Made by a program: the position numbers and the translations under genes. Under the pieces are notes generated by a model, which was given only the letters and a program-made list of their open reading frames with translations, did no database searches and was not told the origin of the DNA. A DNA stretch of 49,532 bases from Streptomyces cahuitamycinicus. Lineage in GTDB: Bacteria; Actinomycetota; Actinomycetes; Streptomycetales; Streptomycetaceae. Positions 1-7,894 of the stretch are shown piece after piece (within the stretch, counting starts at the first letter, position 1; the number at the start of each line of letters is the position of its first letter). The stretch lies in NCBI RefSeq assembly GCF_002891435.1, contig NZ_POUC01000012.1:1-49532 (forward strand), in the 5' to 3' direction.

Positions 1-678
1 GGCCACGGGGGTGACCAGCCCGGTGGCGGCGAGGCGGCGGAGCTCGACGAGGGTGTGGAAGGTGCGGCAGGCGAGGGCGGTGGCGATCTGGGCGGCGGTG
101 CGGACACCGTCGACCTGGGCGAGGGTCCGGCCACGGCGGGCCGGCAGGTCGGCGGCGTCCGGTCCGGGCACCCGGGCGAGCGGCGCGCGGTCGACGGCGG
201 GCTCGGGCCATATGCGATGCAGCAGTTCGCGGCGGCGTCTGGACTCGCGCAGGACGGTGTCCACCGGTACGGGACGGACCGCGCCGAGCCAGTGAGCGGC
301 TCCGGGCCGGAAGCGGAGCGCCGGTCCGTCGTGGGCGAGCACGAAGTACGCCGCGTCGAAAAGGGCACCCATGTGGCACAGTTCCAGCGCGCCGGCGGCG
401 AGGTGGCCGCTGTCGACCAGTTGCCGTCCGACACGGCAGCGGCGGCCGGCCCGGTCGATCGCCTCCCACCAGCCGTCCGCGGCGAGCGCGCCGCTGTGGG
501 TGAGCAGGTCGCCGAGGTCGGGTGTCACGGCGGATTCGACGTGGACGACGTGTCCCGCAGCGAGGTAGACGATCCCCGTCTCCGTGGACAGGGCACCGGT
601 CGCGCCCTGCTCGGCGAGGGTGCCGAGCATGGCCGAGGCGGGTTCGTCCCTGCGCAGCGTCCCCGTCGGCGCCGTCAT
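1..678 (-). CDS. DUF4388-like (PatA-type) protein, partial
   Basis: Open from ATG at 678 to the left edge without a stop, so the C-terminus is missing; at least 226 residues are visible. Its ATG overlaps the TGA of the upstream roadblock gene (ATGA), so the two are translationally coupled. Residues about 15-60 (MLGTLAEQGATGAL...GIVYLAAGHVVHVES) have the beta-rich layout of DUF4388/PatA N-terminal domains. A region near residues 150-225 is rich in Arg and Leu and looks helical. No enzyme motif is visible. By family resemblance it may be a regulatory partner of the roadblock protein; that role is inferred. The domain call is from pattern only. Confidence 0.6.
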   Translation of the reverse strand, partial: MTAPTGTLRRDEPASAMLGTLAEQGATGALSTETGIVYLAAGHVVHVESAVTPDLGDLLTHSGALAADGWWEAIDRAGRRCRVGRQLVDSGHLAAGALELCHMGALFDAAYFVLAHDGPALRFRPGAAHWLGAVRPVPVDTVLRESRRRRELLHRIWPEPAVDRAPLARVPGPDAADLPARRGRTLAQVDGVRTAAQIATALACRTFHTLVELRRLAATGLVTPVA

Positions 679-1115
679 CCGAGCACCAGCCGGTCCGCCA
701 TCTCGGCCAGCCGGATGCGGGCCAGGGCCAGGTTCCCTTCGTCACGGTCGAGCCACAGGTGCACGAACACCGTGCTGTCGAAGGTCGTGGTGACGAACCT
801 GAGCAGGTGGTACGAGTCGGCGTTCGTGATGATCAGGTCCTGTACGGGGGGCTCCTTGCCGGACGGGTCGCCCGACGGGCCACCCGTGTCGTCATCGGGC
901 GGCCCGCCCGGGCCCTTGCCGGTCAGGGCGAGGGCGCCGCTCTCGGTGGCGAGGCGGGCGAGTTCGGCGGTTTCCGCAGCTGTCGCCTCCACGTCGCCAC
1001 CGGGTGCGTCACCCACCGCTCCCAGCGCAAGACCACTGATCCAATCGACCACCGACGCCCCCCGAGCACCTTGCAGTCGCATGGCGTCCAGCAGACTCTC
1101 GTCGATTCCGGGCAC
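675..1115 (-). CDS. Roadblock/LC7 domain protein
   Basis: A 146-residue protein from GTG at 1115, chosen because a GGGGGAGGGGA ribosome site lies about 7 nt upstream; TTG at 1121 is an in-frame alternative. The fold signature is a helix with GARGASVVDWISG, a TAELARLATES helix, then the strand pair DLIITNADSYHLLRFV and VFVHLWLDRDEGNLALARIRL, typical of bacterial roadblock/LC7 (MglB-like) proteins that bind or regulate small GTPases. Unusual: about 20 Gly/Pro/Asp-rich residues (GPGGPPDDDTGGPSGDPSG) are inserted in the loop before the third strand. Its stop overlaps the start of the DUF4388-like gene. No CvnA kinase, DUF742 or GTPase gene is visible, so this is not a typical conservon. Confidence 0.8.
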   Translation of the reverse strand: MPGIDESLLDAMRLQGARGASVVDWISGLALGAVGDAPGGDVEATAAETAELARLATESGALALTGKGPGGPPDDDTGGPSGDPSGKEPPVQDLIITNADSYHLLRFVTTTFDSTVFVHLWLDRDEGNLALARIRLAEMADRLVLG

Positions 1116-1739
1116 GCCCAATCCCCTCCCCCTGCACGGCCGTTCCCGCGAACGTGAGCACGACACTACGCACGGTACTTGGCGCAGGTGAACGCTTTGG
1201 CATTTTCCAAAGGAATGTGCAGCGGAGCGGGCAGAGGCGCGAACGGGATCGATCCGAAGCGAGCAGGACCTGTCGCGCCAGGGCCGACGACTTTCGATCC
1301 ATGGCCTGACTTGGCGATGTTGCGGCGGCGCACCGACGTCCGTGGCTGACCGCACATCCCTGCCGAATCAGAACGCGTAGCGCGTGACAATCGGCTTCGC
1401 ACCGGCCACGGATGGCGTGCACGCCATGCTCATCCAGCAGCTTTGGAGCGCGACCACGCCAACCGGCTGGCCGGCCTCCTCCCGCCACCGGAGGGGACGA
1501 TCTCCACTCCGCCCGCCGGGGCCCTACGCATGCCGGCCCACCTCGGCGAGTTCCCCGCCGGCCCGATCACGGGCCTCTCGGGCACCCCGGGCTCGCGGGT
1601 GCGGTGACCACCGTGAGGTCCGCGCGGCGTGGCGCCCGGTGAGGGCGGTCGCGACGAGGACGAGCATCTCCATGGCGGGGGAATCCGCCCTGCGCGACGG
1701 AGACCGGCTCCGATCACGCGGATCTCGGCCTCCCGATCG
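1116..1739. other. 624-bp interval without an intact gene
   Basis: The part next to 1115 probably holds the promoter of the roadblock operon. On the minus strand TAGTGT near 1160 could be a -10 element, but the match is weak. From about 1440 to 1675 both strands carry short stretches with coding-like third positions that fit no complete protein. One is a plus-strand remnant at 1443-1607. The other is a minus-strand piece starting at ATG 1673 (MEMLVLVATALTGRHAAR), which faintly recalls the GATGxTGR Rossmann turn of NmrA/SDR proteins. I read this as decayed sequence, perhaps including a lost target of the adjacent TetR regulator. Confidence 0.45.
1443..1607 (+). pseudogene. Probable C-terminal remnant of an unidentified gene
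   Basis: The frame from the TTG at 1443 to TGA at 1605-1607 has G or C in about 94 percent of third positions, far above what a random frame would show. Its peptide begins LERDHANRLAGLLPPPEG and ends SGTPGSRVR. Upstream of about 1440 the same frame loses the bias and there is no start with a ribosome site. This suggests the 3' end of a gene cut by a deletion. I do not recognise the family. Confidence 0.3.
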
Positions 1740-2321
1740 TCACCCTCGCCCTGGCGCTCCCGCGCGCAGCCCGTCCATGACAAGGTCAAGGAGCCGAGCA
1801 CTCTGGGCTTGCCAGTCCCCTCGGGCGTCGATCTGCCAGATGCCGGCGATGGCCAGGACGAAGTCGTCGACGGTCAGCTCCGGGCGGATGGTGCCGGCCT
1901 CGTGATTGGCCGCGACCAAGGCTTCGATCGCCGCGATCACCGGCGCGTATCCCGGCTGCGCAGGGCCGTCCGTCGTACCGACGATCTGGCGCATCGCGTC
2001 CGACAGGCCGGCCTTGGCGACAGCGAAGCGGGCGAGCTGGTCCAGCCATGCGCGCAGGGCCTGGTCGGGCGTCCGGGTCTTGAGCAGGTCCGTCACAGCG
2101 TCCGTGAGCAGCCGCACCTCGTGGCCGTAGACCTCCAGGACGAGCGCTTCACGGTTGGGAAAGTTGCGATAGAACGTGCCCTGCCCCACCCCCGCCTTCT
2201 TGGCGATCAGACTCAGCGGGACATCCACAGCACGCGACAACTCGGCCAGTGCCACCTCCAGAATCCGCTCCCGATTGCGCTGTGCGTCCGAGCGCTGAGG
2301 CCCGCTGTTGCTGGACTCCAC
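1740..2321 (-). CDS. TetR family transcriptional regulator
   Basis: A 193-residue protein from GTG at 2321, chosen because GGAGGAGGGGGA lies immediately upstream; in-frame ATGs at 2357 and 2378 would place the start inside or beyond the operator. The N-terminal domain (about residues 12-60) has the TetR helix-turn-helix: PLSLIAKKAGVGQGTFYRNFPNREAL. The C-terminal half (LLTDAVTDLLK...AGIWQIDARGDWQAQS) is a helical ligand-binding and dimerisation domain of SbtR/TetR_C type. A perfect inverted repeat lies 28 bp upstream of the start and a one-mismatch copy about 180 bp further up, implying autorepression. No intact divergent target gene is present. Confidence 0.9.
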   Translation of the reverse strand: MESSNSGPQRSDAQRNRERILEVALAELSRAVDVPLSLIAKKAGVGQGTFYRNFPNREALVLEVYGHEVRLLTDAVTDLLKTRTPDQALRAWLDQLARFAVAKAGLSDAMRQIVGTTDGPAQPGYAPVIAAIEALVAANHEAGTIRPELTVDDFVLAIAGIWQIDARGDWQAQSARLLDLVMDGLRAGAPGRG

Positions 2322-2348
2322 TCCCCCTCCTCCGGGTACGTTGCGGGT

Positions 2349-2366
2349 AGCGGACATCGGTCCGCT
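2349..2366. promoter_or_regulatory. TetR operator O1
   Basis: AGCGGAC-ATCG-GTCCGCT is a perfect 7-bp inverted repeat with a 4-bp spacer, 28 bp upstream of the tetR GTG. Its length, symmetry and place fit a TetR-dimer operator. Binding is inferred, not shown. Confidence 0.75.
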
Positions 2367-2529
2367 TAGGTCCACCATAGTGCCAGCCGCAGTCGAGAAG
2401 AGCGGCCGGTAGCACTCGACCGTCCTTCGGTCCAGCCATCAGGGCGCACTGAGGGACGGGCCCGGCACCGGCGCGTCCTGGGCGCCGGTCACGCCGCGGA
2501 CGATCGACGGGCCCCGCCCATGGCCCCAT

Positions 2530-2547
2530 AGCGAACTACAGTCCGCT
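2530..2547. promoter_or_regulatory. TetR operator O2 (one mismatch)
   Basis: AGCGAAC-TACA-GTCCGCT repeats the O1 design with one arm mismatch, 181 bp from O1. It overlaps the probable frameshifted end of the neighbouring lipoprotein gene. Between O1 and O2 I see no gene, so both may act on tetR, or O2 once served a lost gene. Confidence 0.6.
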
Positions 2548-2581
2548 TAGTGATCTGCGTCGTAAGCCCTTCGGGGGTTGA

Positions 2582-2899
2582 TCATGTTGCTGGTGCGGCG
2601 GAGGATACTTCTGGGTGATCGGCGGTGTGCCGGGTCGAGTCTGGCCAGCAGATCGTCCAGATCGGAGGTGGTGAACTTCCGCTGCTGGTGGCGTGATCGT
2701 TGGCGACTGGCATCCCCAAAGGCCCCAGCTCGGCCCAGTCAGCGGCGGCACCTAGTTCGGCCCGGACGCGCTCGGCATCCCGGTCGTGGACGTCTGTGCT
2801 GCCGTTCAGCGATGGTCGCGGGTAAGGCTGGCGACGGTGGTTGTGCTCCAGGCCGCAGGCGGTGGTCGCCAGCAGAATGAGAGTGATGATGACGGTCAT
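2582..2899 (-). CDS. Small predicted lipoprotein, probably frameshifted
   Basis: A 105-residue reading frame whose ATG overlaps the TGA of the methyltransferase (ATGA), so it is translationally coupled. The N-terminus MTVIITLILLATTACG has a short hydrophobic segment and a lipobox ending at Cys15, though the positive n-region is missing, so export is uncertain. The middle (DRDAERVRAELGAAADWAELG) is an acidic helix. After about residue 73 third-position GC drops in this frame. The -1 frame then reads KFTTSDLDDLLARLDPAHRR and ends with TAA at 2547-2549, with better codon use. A small indel near 2680 is therefore likely. I do not recognise the family. Confidence 0.55.
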   Translation of the reverse strand: MTVIITLILLATTACGLEHNHRRQPYPRPSLNGSTDVHDRDAERVRAELGAAADWAELGPLGMPVANDHATSSGSSPPPIWTICWPDSTRHTADHPEVSSAAPAT

Positions 2900-3762
2900 T
2901 GGCCCGTGGTGGCGACGCCGGATGGGTTCACGGCGGCGGCCTTGAAGAACGTGTAGTGGAAGGTCCCGATGGCCTGTGCGGTGCGGTGTAGGTCTGTGAT
3001 CCCCCGGTCCCAGTCGCCCGCGGTCATGAGCCCTGCTGCCAGCGCATCGTCCCGGACTGATTCGACCATGGCGATGAAGGTGTTGCGAGTAAAGCCGTCG
3101 ACCAGTGCGGGCCGGGTCTGGTCGGCATACACAGTGCGAGGACGCACTACGACGTCGTCGTAGCCGGCCTGAGCCAGCAGCGGTTGCAACTGCCGGCCGA
3201 TCAGCGCGTTTCCGCCGGCGGCGGACTGCAGTTGGACCTGGCATTCGATCGCGGCGCGGGCGTATGCGCTGGCCGGATGGAAGAACGCCGATCCGTGATC
3301 CCCTTCGATCACGGTGATGGTGCCCTCGGGCCGCAGCACGCGCCGCAGCGCGGTCAGCGCCTGCCGGGGGTCTGACAGGTGCTCCAGGACGAAGCAGACG
3401 AAAACATGGTCGAACTCCGCATCAGGAAAGGGAAGATCGAACAGATCAGCGCGATACCACTCCACCTCCGCCCCCGGTGCGTGGGCCGCGACACGGGCGC
3501 GGGCCTGTGCAAGGGAACCACGGGAGCGGTCGACCGCGGTGATGCGCGCTCCCGGGCTGGCCTGGGCCAGGTGGATCGTCTGGGCGCCGACCCCGCAACC
3601 GACCTCCAGCACCCGGCTACCGGCCGGATAGGCCGTGCCGGCATGCAACAACGCCGCCAAGGTGTCCGCCTGCTCGCCGAGCCGAGCCGCCTCACGTTCC
3701 GAGTAGCCGTGCACATAGCCGGCCGCCACGGTCACTCCATGAGATGCCATCGCTGTATCCAT
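2896..3762 (-). CDS. Class I SAM-dependent methyltransferase
   Basis: A 288-residue UbiE/COQ5-like methyltransferase. Motif I is VLEVGCGVGAQTI (about residues 51-63), then ITAVDRSRGSL (acidic end of strand 2), WYRADLFDLPF and FDHVFVCFVLEHLSDPRQAL (motif post-I/II), and a VLRPEGTITVIEGDHGS strand. The C-terminal third with HYTFFKAAA is typical of the family's lid. The methyl acceptor is unknown. The start codon at 3762-3760 nearly abuts the divergent MocR gene, and the stop is coupled to the small lipoprotein. Methyltransferases of this type are often paired with MocR regulators, so control by its neighbour is likely. Confidence 0.88.
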   Translation of the reverse strand: MDTAMASHGVTVAAGYVHGYSEREAARLGEQADTLAALLHAGTAYPAGSRVLEVGCGVGAQTIHLAQASPGARITAVDRSRGSLAQARARVAAHAPGAEVEWYRADLFDLPFPDAEFDHVFVCFVLEHLSDPRQALTALRRVLRPEGTITVIEGDHGSAFFHPASAYARAAIECQVQLQSAAGGNALIGRQLQPLLAQAGYDDVVVRPRTVYADQTRPALVDGFTRNTFIAMVESVRDDALAAGLMTAGDWDRGITDLHRTAQAIGTFHYTFFKAAAVNPSGVATTGQ

Positions 3763-3790
3763 GCGTTCACCCTGCTGCCACTATGGCTCG

Positions 3791-5281
3791 GTGAACAGGT
3801 CCAATCCACACTCATCCGACCAGTCCATAGTCTCCGGATCCGACTTCCTGCAACTGAACATCGACGATGCACCGATGGGCAGGCGATCCGACTGGCTGGC
3901 CCAGCAGCTTCGGCTCGCGATATCGGACCACCGCCTGCCGGTGGGAAGCAGGCTTCCAGCCACCCGGGTTCTGGCCGGCGAGCTGCGGGTGTCCCGCGGA
4001 GTGGTCACAGAGGCGTATCAGCGACTGATAGAAGACGGGCACGCGGCAGGACGCGGGCGCAACGGAACGATCATTGTTGCCGCTCCCGCCGTGCCACCGG
4101 AAGTGCCCCCGACCACGCCCGGCGCTCCACCGCAGCCAAGGGCGCTGTTCGCCGCCGCACCCGGTGCGGACATCTTCGACATGATGCGAGCGGCACCTGC
4201 CCGGATCGATCTGTCGCCCGGCGTTCCCGACCTTGCCGCGTTTCCGCGGTCAGCGTGGCTGCGTGCCGAACGCTCCGTACTGGCAAGCCTCTCGGCGTCC
4301 GACCTTGGATACGCAGACCCTCGCGGGACACCGGCACTGCGTCACGCCATTGCCAACTGGCTCGCCCGCAACCGCGCAATCAGGGCGGACCCCGACGAGA
4401 TACTCATCGTCGCCGGCACCGCCCAAACACTCAGCCTGCTCGGACACGTACTGCACGACGACGGGATCCCCGCGGTAGCTGTGGAGGACCCAGGATCCCT
4501 CGGGGCCCGCCAGCATCTGCGCAATCAACGGCTGGACACGCCAGCGATCCCTGTCGACTCCCAGGGCGCACGCGTCGACGTACTGCACCGCATGGGCGTT
4601 CCAGCTGTCTTGCTGACTCCCGCGCATCAGTTTCCGACCGGAGTAGTGCTCAGTGGGGCACGGCGTCGTGAACTGATGCATTGGGCCACCGAAAACGACG
4701 GACTGATCATCGAGGACGACTATGACGCGGAGCACCGCTACGACCGGCCTCCGGTCCCCGCCCTGCGATCCATACTGCCCGACCACGTCTGCTATGCCGG
4801 GAGCGTTTCCAAGCTCCTCGCCCCCGCACTGCGCATCGGCTGGGTACTCGCACCGCCGAAGTACCGCGATGCTCTTGTTGCCGCCAAGCGGTTCGCCGAC
4901 CTGGGCAACGCGGCACTGCCGCAGCAGGTGCTGGCCCGGTTCATGGAATCAGGTGAGATGGAACGCCGGTTGCGGCACCTGCGCACACGCCACCGCCGTC
5001 GCCGGGACGTCATGGTCGATGCGATCACGACCCACCTTCCCAACGCGGTCGTACACGGCGCCGCAGCAGGCTTGCACCTGACGATCACCTTCGACACCGA
5101 GTTCGCCGACACCGACCTCGCTGCCTCTGCGCTTGCGCGGGGCGTGAAGGTGCAGCCACTCTCATGGCACACTCAACGTCCGTCCCGCCCCGGGCTTGTC
5201 CTCGGCTACGCGGCGAGTTCGCCCACCGACATCAGCGAAGGTGTGGCAACCCTCGGCGCCGCCCTACGGCGCCTGCCTTGA
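3791..5281 (+). CDS. MocR/PdxR family regulator (GntR HTH fused to aminotransferase fold)
   Basis: About 496 residues from GTG at 3791. ATG at 3761 is an alternative, but it overlaps the start codon of the divergent methyltransferase. The N-terminal winged helix (LAQQLRLAISDHRLPVGS...GELRVSRGVVTEAYQRLIEDG) is followed by a Pro/Ala linker and a fold-type I aminotransferase domain. The PLP lysine is in GSVSKLLAPALRIGW (about K341); IIEDDYDAEHRY is the cofactor-pyridine aspartate region. MocR proteins sense PLP or amino compounds and usually control a divergent gene, here the methyltransferase. GC content is a little lower than nearby genes, as in its divergent partner, consistent with joint acquisition. 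Confidence 0.92.
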   Translation: MNRSNPHSSDQSIVSGSDFLQLNIDDAPMGRRSDWLAQQLRLAISDHRLPVGSRLPATRVLAGELRVSRGVVTEAYQRLIEDGHAAGRGRNGTIIVAAPAVPPEVPPTTPGAPPQPRALFAAAPGADIFDMMRAAPARIDLSPGVPDLAAFPRSAWLRAERSVLASLSASDLGYADPRGTPALRHAIANWLARNRAIRADPDEILIVAGTAQTLSLLGHVLHDDGIPAVAVEDPGSLGARQHLRNQRLDTPAIPVDSQGARVDVLHRMGVPAVLLTPAHQFPTGVVLSGARRRELMHWATENDGLIIEDDYDAEHRYDRPPVPALRSILPDHVCYAGSVSKLLAPALRIGWVLAPPKYRDALVAAKRFADLGNAALPQQVLARFMESGEMERRLRHLRTRHRRRRDVMVDAITTHLPNAVVHGAAAGLHLTITFDTEFADTDLAASALARGVKVQPLSWHTQRPSRPGLVLGYAASSPTDISEGVATLGAALRRLP

Positions 5282-5463
5282 GCAGGTCGATACACGGTCC
5301 AACGCCAGCACCGGCCACCACGAGGACGTTGGAGTAAACCCCCGAAGGACTTCCGGAGCCGACCACTTAGCAGGGGTGGGATGTAAGCCTCATCGTCAGG
5401 GAAGCAGGAACTCACTCCGCTGCCCGCCGAGTCGTCCTCCGACCGAACCGAGACGGAGACCGC

Positions 5464-6777
5464 ATGCCTTCCGACACCGCACGCCGCCGCTGCGCCGTGG
5501 TGGGACTGGGTGCCCGAGCCCGGCTGTTCACCGCAGCGCTCGCCGGTCCCTACGCGGACCGCATCGAACTGGTGGGTTTCTGCGATGTCAACCCGCGCCG
5601 CATGGCCGTGCACAACGAGTGGATCGGGGCCTCGGTACCCGCGTACGCCGCCGAGGATTTCACTGTGATGCTGCGCCGCGAGCGTGTCGATCTCGTCGTC
5701 GTCGTCAGCGTGGACCGGACTCACGACCACTACATCGTCGAAGCCCTGGAGGCCGGCTGCGACGTGGTCACCGAGAAGCCGATGACGACGGACGCCGACC
5801 GCGCCCGCCGCATCCTCGGCGCACAGCGGCGCACCGGCCGCGAGGTGCGGGTCGCCTTCAACTATCGCTACAACCCGGTGCACGCCGCCGTCCGGGAGAC
5901 CATCGCGGCCGGGGGGATCGGCGAGGTCGGTTCCGTGCACTTCGAATGGCTGCTCGATCTGCGGCACGGCGCCGACTACTTCCGGCGCTGGCACCGCGAG
6001 AAGGCCAACTCCGGTGGCCTGATGGTCCACAAGGCCACCCATCACTTCGACCTGGTCAACTGGTGGCTGGGCACCGAACCCGAGACGGTGTACGCGCAGG
6101 GCAGGCTGTTCTTCTACGGTGACGAGGCGGGCACACGGCGCGGCCTGGCCCGTGACTACACGAGGGCGCACGGCTCGCCGGCGGCGGCGGACGATCCGTT
6201 CGCCGTACGGATGACCGACTCGCCACTGCTCAGCGCGCTGTACCTGGACGCGGAGGCGGCGGACGGCTACCACCGGGATCAGAACGTCTTCGGGCCGGGG
6301 GTGACGATCGAGGACGACATGGCGGTGCTGGTCCGCTACGCGTCCGGCTCCACCCTGACCTACCACCTCACCGCCTACGCCCCGTGGGAGGGATACCGGA
6401 TCTCCGTCAACGGCAGCGAAGGACGTCTTGAGCTTCTGGTCGAGGAGTCCACCTGGACCCCGCCCCGTTCACCGGCCCAGGGCGAGAGCACCGTGCCGCA
6501 CGGGGAGTCGGTGGGCGACACGGCGGGGCGCACGGAGCTGATGCTGCGCCGGTTCTGGGAGCCGCCGCGCGAGCTGAAGGTCCGGACCGGCGAGGGCGGT
6601 CACGGCGGCGGGGACGTTCGCATGCTCGCGGATCTCTTCGGCGAACCCGTGGCCGACCCGCTGGGGCGGGCGGCGGACGCCGTCGACGGGGCCCGCTCAC
6701 TGGTCACGGGTCTCGCCGCGAACCGGTCCTTCGAGCTGGGGAGCCCGGTGCGCACCCGGGACCTGCTCGACGTGTGA
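5464..6777 (+). CDS. Gfo/Idh/MocA family oxidoreductase
   Basis: A 437-residue NAD(P)-dependent sugar or inositol-type dehydrogenase. The Rossmann glycine motif is VVGLGARAR (residues 12-20). The family's catalytic EKP is at 104-106 (VVTEKPMTT). The C-terminal domain holds SGGLMVHKATHHFDLVNWW (183-201) with the usual Lys/Asp/His cluster. No signal peptide is present, so it is cytoplasmic. The 182-bp upstream interval carries no clear promoter. It ends 180 bp before a decarboxylase-like gene on the same strand. The substrate is unknown; no transporter or kinase gene nearby helps define it. Confidence 0.9.
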   Translation: MPSDTARRRCAVVGLGARARLFTAALAGPYADRIELVGFCDVNPRRMAVHNEWIGASVPAYAAEDFTVMLRRERVDLVVVVSVDRTHDHYIVEALEAGCDVVTEKPMTTDADRARRILGAQRRTGREVRVAFNYRYNPVHAAVRETIAAGGIGEVGSVHFEWLLDLRHGADYFRRWHREKANSGGLMVHKATHHFDLVNWWLGTEPETVYAQGRLFFYGDEAGTRRGLARDYTRAHGSPAAADDPFAVRMTDSPLLSALYLDAEAADGYHRDQNVFGPGVTIEDDMAVLVRYASGSTLTYHLTAYAPWEGYRISVNGSEGRLELLVEESTWTPPRSPAQGESTVPHGESVGDTAGRTELMLRRFWEPPRELKVRTGEGGHGGGDVRMLADLFGEPVADPLGRAADAVDGARSLVTGLAANRSFELGSPVRTRDLLDV

Positions 6778-6956
6778 CCGCCAGGAACCGACCCGTCCCC
6801 CTCCCGTACGGGGCTTCCCGGCGGACGCAGTCCGCCGCACGCTTCCGCCGGCATGAGCCGCGCCCGTCGCCCGGACAGCGACATCGCGGGCCCGGACTGT
6901 GTCCGGTGGGACAATCGGCCGTACGAGTCCGAGCCGAGAAAGTCGGTCATCACGCC

Positions 6957-7592
6957 GTGGAACGAGCAGCAGTGCCCTTTCCTCCTTCGCCGTGGCACCT
7001 CACCGGCGACATGGTCGTCTCGCTGTGGCGCGTCCCTGCGGACGATCTGCCCCCCTGGCCCCTGCCGCGCGGGGTCCGCCCCTGGGTCGTGCGGCGCCGT
7101 GCCAGCCTGCTCACCTTCTGGGTGGACTACCGGCCCGGCGGCGTCCTCGCCTACCGCGAGTTCCTCATCGCTATGGCCGTTCGCCACGGCCGCCGCCTCA
7201 CCGGCAGCACCGTGGCCGCCTGGGTCGACGACGAACAGTCCCTGGCCGGGGGACGCGCCCTGTGGGGCATCCCCAAAGAGCAGGGCGCGATCACGCTCGG
7301 CGCGGACGGCCGGCGCATCCGGGGCGAGCTGACCGCCGCCGGCCTGCCGTCGGTGCGCGTCGCGTACCGGGACGTGCTGCGGCTGCCCCTCCGGTTGCCG
7401 GCCCGCGCCCGCCTGGTCCAGCAACGGGCCGACGGTACGGAGTGCCGCGTGCCGATGCGGATCAGCGGACGGCCGGCCCTCGGCCGCAGCCGCGTCACGA
7501 CCGGGGCCGACGCTCCGCTGTCCGTCCTCGCCCGGCATCGGCCGCTTCTCTCCCTCGCCGTCCGCGAGTTCCGCAGCAGGGTGGGCAGCTGA
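6957..7592 (+). CDS. Acetoacetate decarboxylase family protein
   Basis: Start GTG at 6957 gives 211 residues; upstream in-frame sequence back to 6774 reads like non-coding Arg/Pro-rich text, and GTG at 6972 is also possible. WHLTGDMVVSLWRVPADDLP opens the domain. ALWGIPKEQGAITL carries the expected Schiff-base lysine (about K107, near the position of Lys115 in the clostridial enzyme). The C-terminal strands (CRVPMRISGRPALGRSRV) match the double beta-cone fold. Members include true acetoacetate decarboxylases and many ADC-like enzymes of other activity, so the reaction is not assigned. It converges on ybdD-cstA. Confidence 0.82.
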   Translation: MERAAVPFPPSPWHLTGDMVVSLWRVPADDLPPWPLPRGVRPWVVRRRASLLTFWVDYRPGGVLAYREFLIAMAVRHGRRLTGSTVAAWVDDEQSLAGGRALWGIPKEQGAITLGADGRRIRGELTAAGLPSVRVAYRDVLRLPLRLPARARLVQQRADGTECRVPMRISGRPALGRSRVTTGADAPLSVLARHRPLLSLAVREFRSRVGS

Positions 7593-7699
7593 GCCGTACG
7601 GCCCTCCCCCGGCGTCCGTGCTCCCCGGCACCGCGCGTTCGCGGCACGAGGCATCCTGGGGACCTGTCGCGACGCTCGCTGCTCGCGCGGCGCCGCGGG

Positions 7700-7720
7700 A
7701 GCCGCTCAGCAGCAGCGGCT
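7700..7720 (-). terminator. Hairpin at the end of ybdD
   Basis: AGCCGCT (7700-7706) and AGCGGCT (7714-7720) form a 7-bp stem around the ybdD stop codon. There is no strong U-tract, so this is a modest terminator candidate. Confidence 0.4.
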
Positions 7721-7894
7721 GTGGGTACGGGCCTCCTGGTTCCGTGTGCGCAGCACCTGGTACTCGCGACGGGTGGGCACCGGGGCGAGCGGGTGGTGGC
7801 GTCGGTGCCGGTCGCAGTGGCGGTCGTACTCGGCCTCTCCGGTCAGCTCGCGCAGATACCAGCGCACCGCCCGCATCCAGTGCCGGATCCTCAC
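7706..7894 (-). CDS. ybdD: YbdD/YjiX family protein (DUF466)
   Basis: A 62-residue protein from GTG at 7894; the start overlaps the cstA stop (GTGA), so it is coupled. RHWMRAVRWYLRELTGEAEYDRHCDRHRRHHP and the Cys-Cys C-terminus (SRCC) are the hallmarks of the YbdD/YjiX family. Members nearly always follow cstA or btsT and are needed for, or modulate, CstA-type transport. Rich in His and Arg, probably cytoplasmic or membrane-peripheral. The symbol follows the E. coli cstA neighbour. Confidence 0.9.
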   Translation of the reverse strand: MRIRHWMRAVRWYLRELTGEAEYDRHCDRHRRHHPLAPVPTRREYQVLRTRNQEARTHSRCC

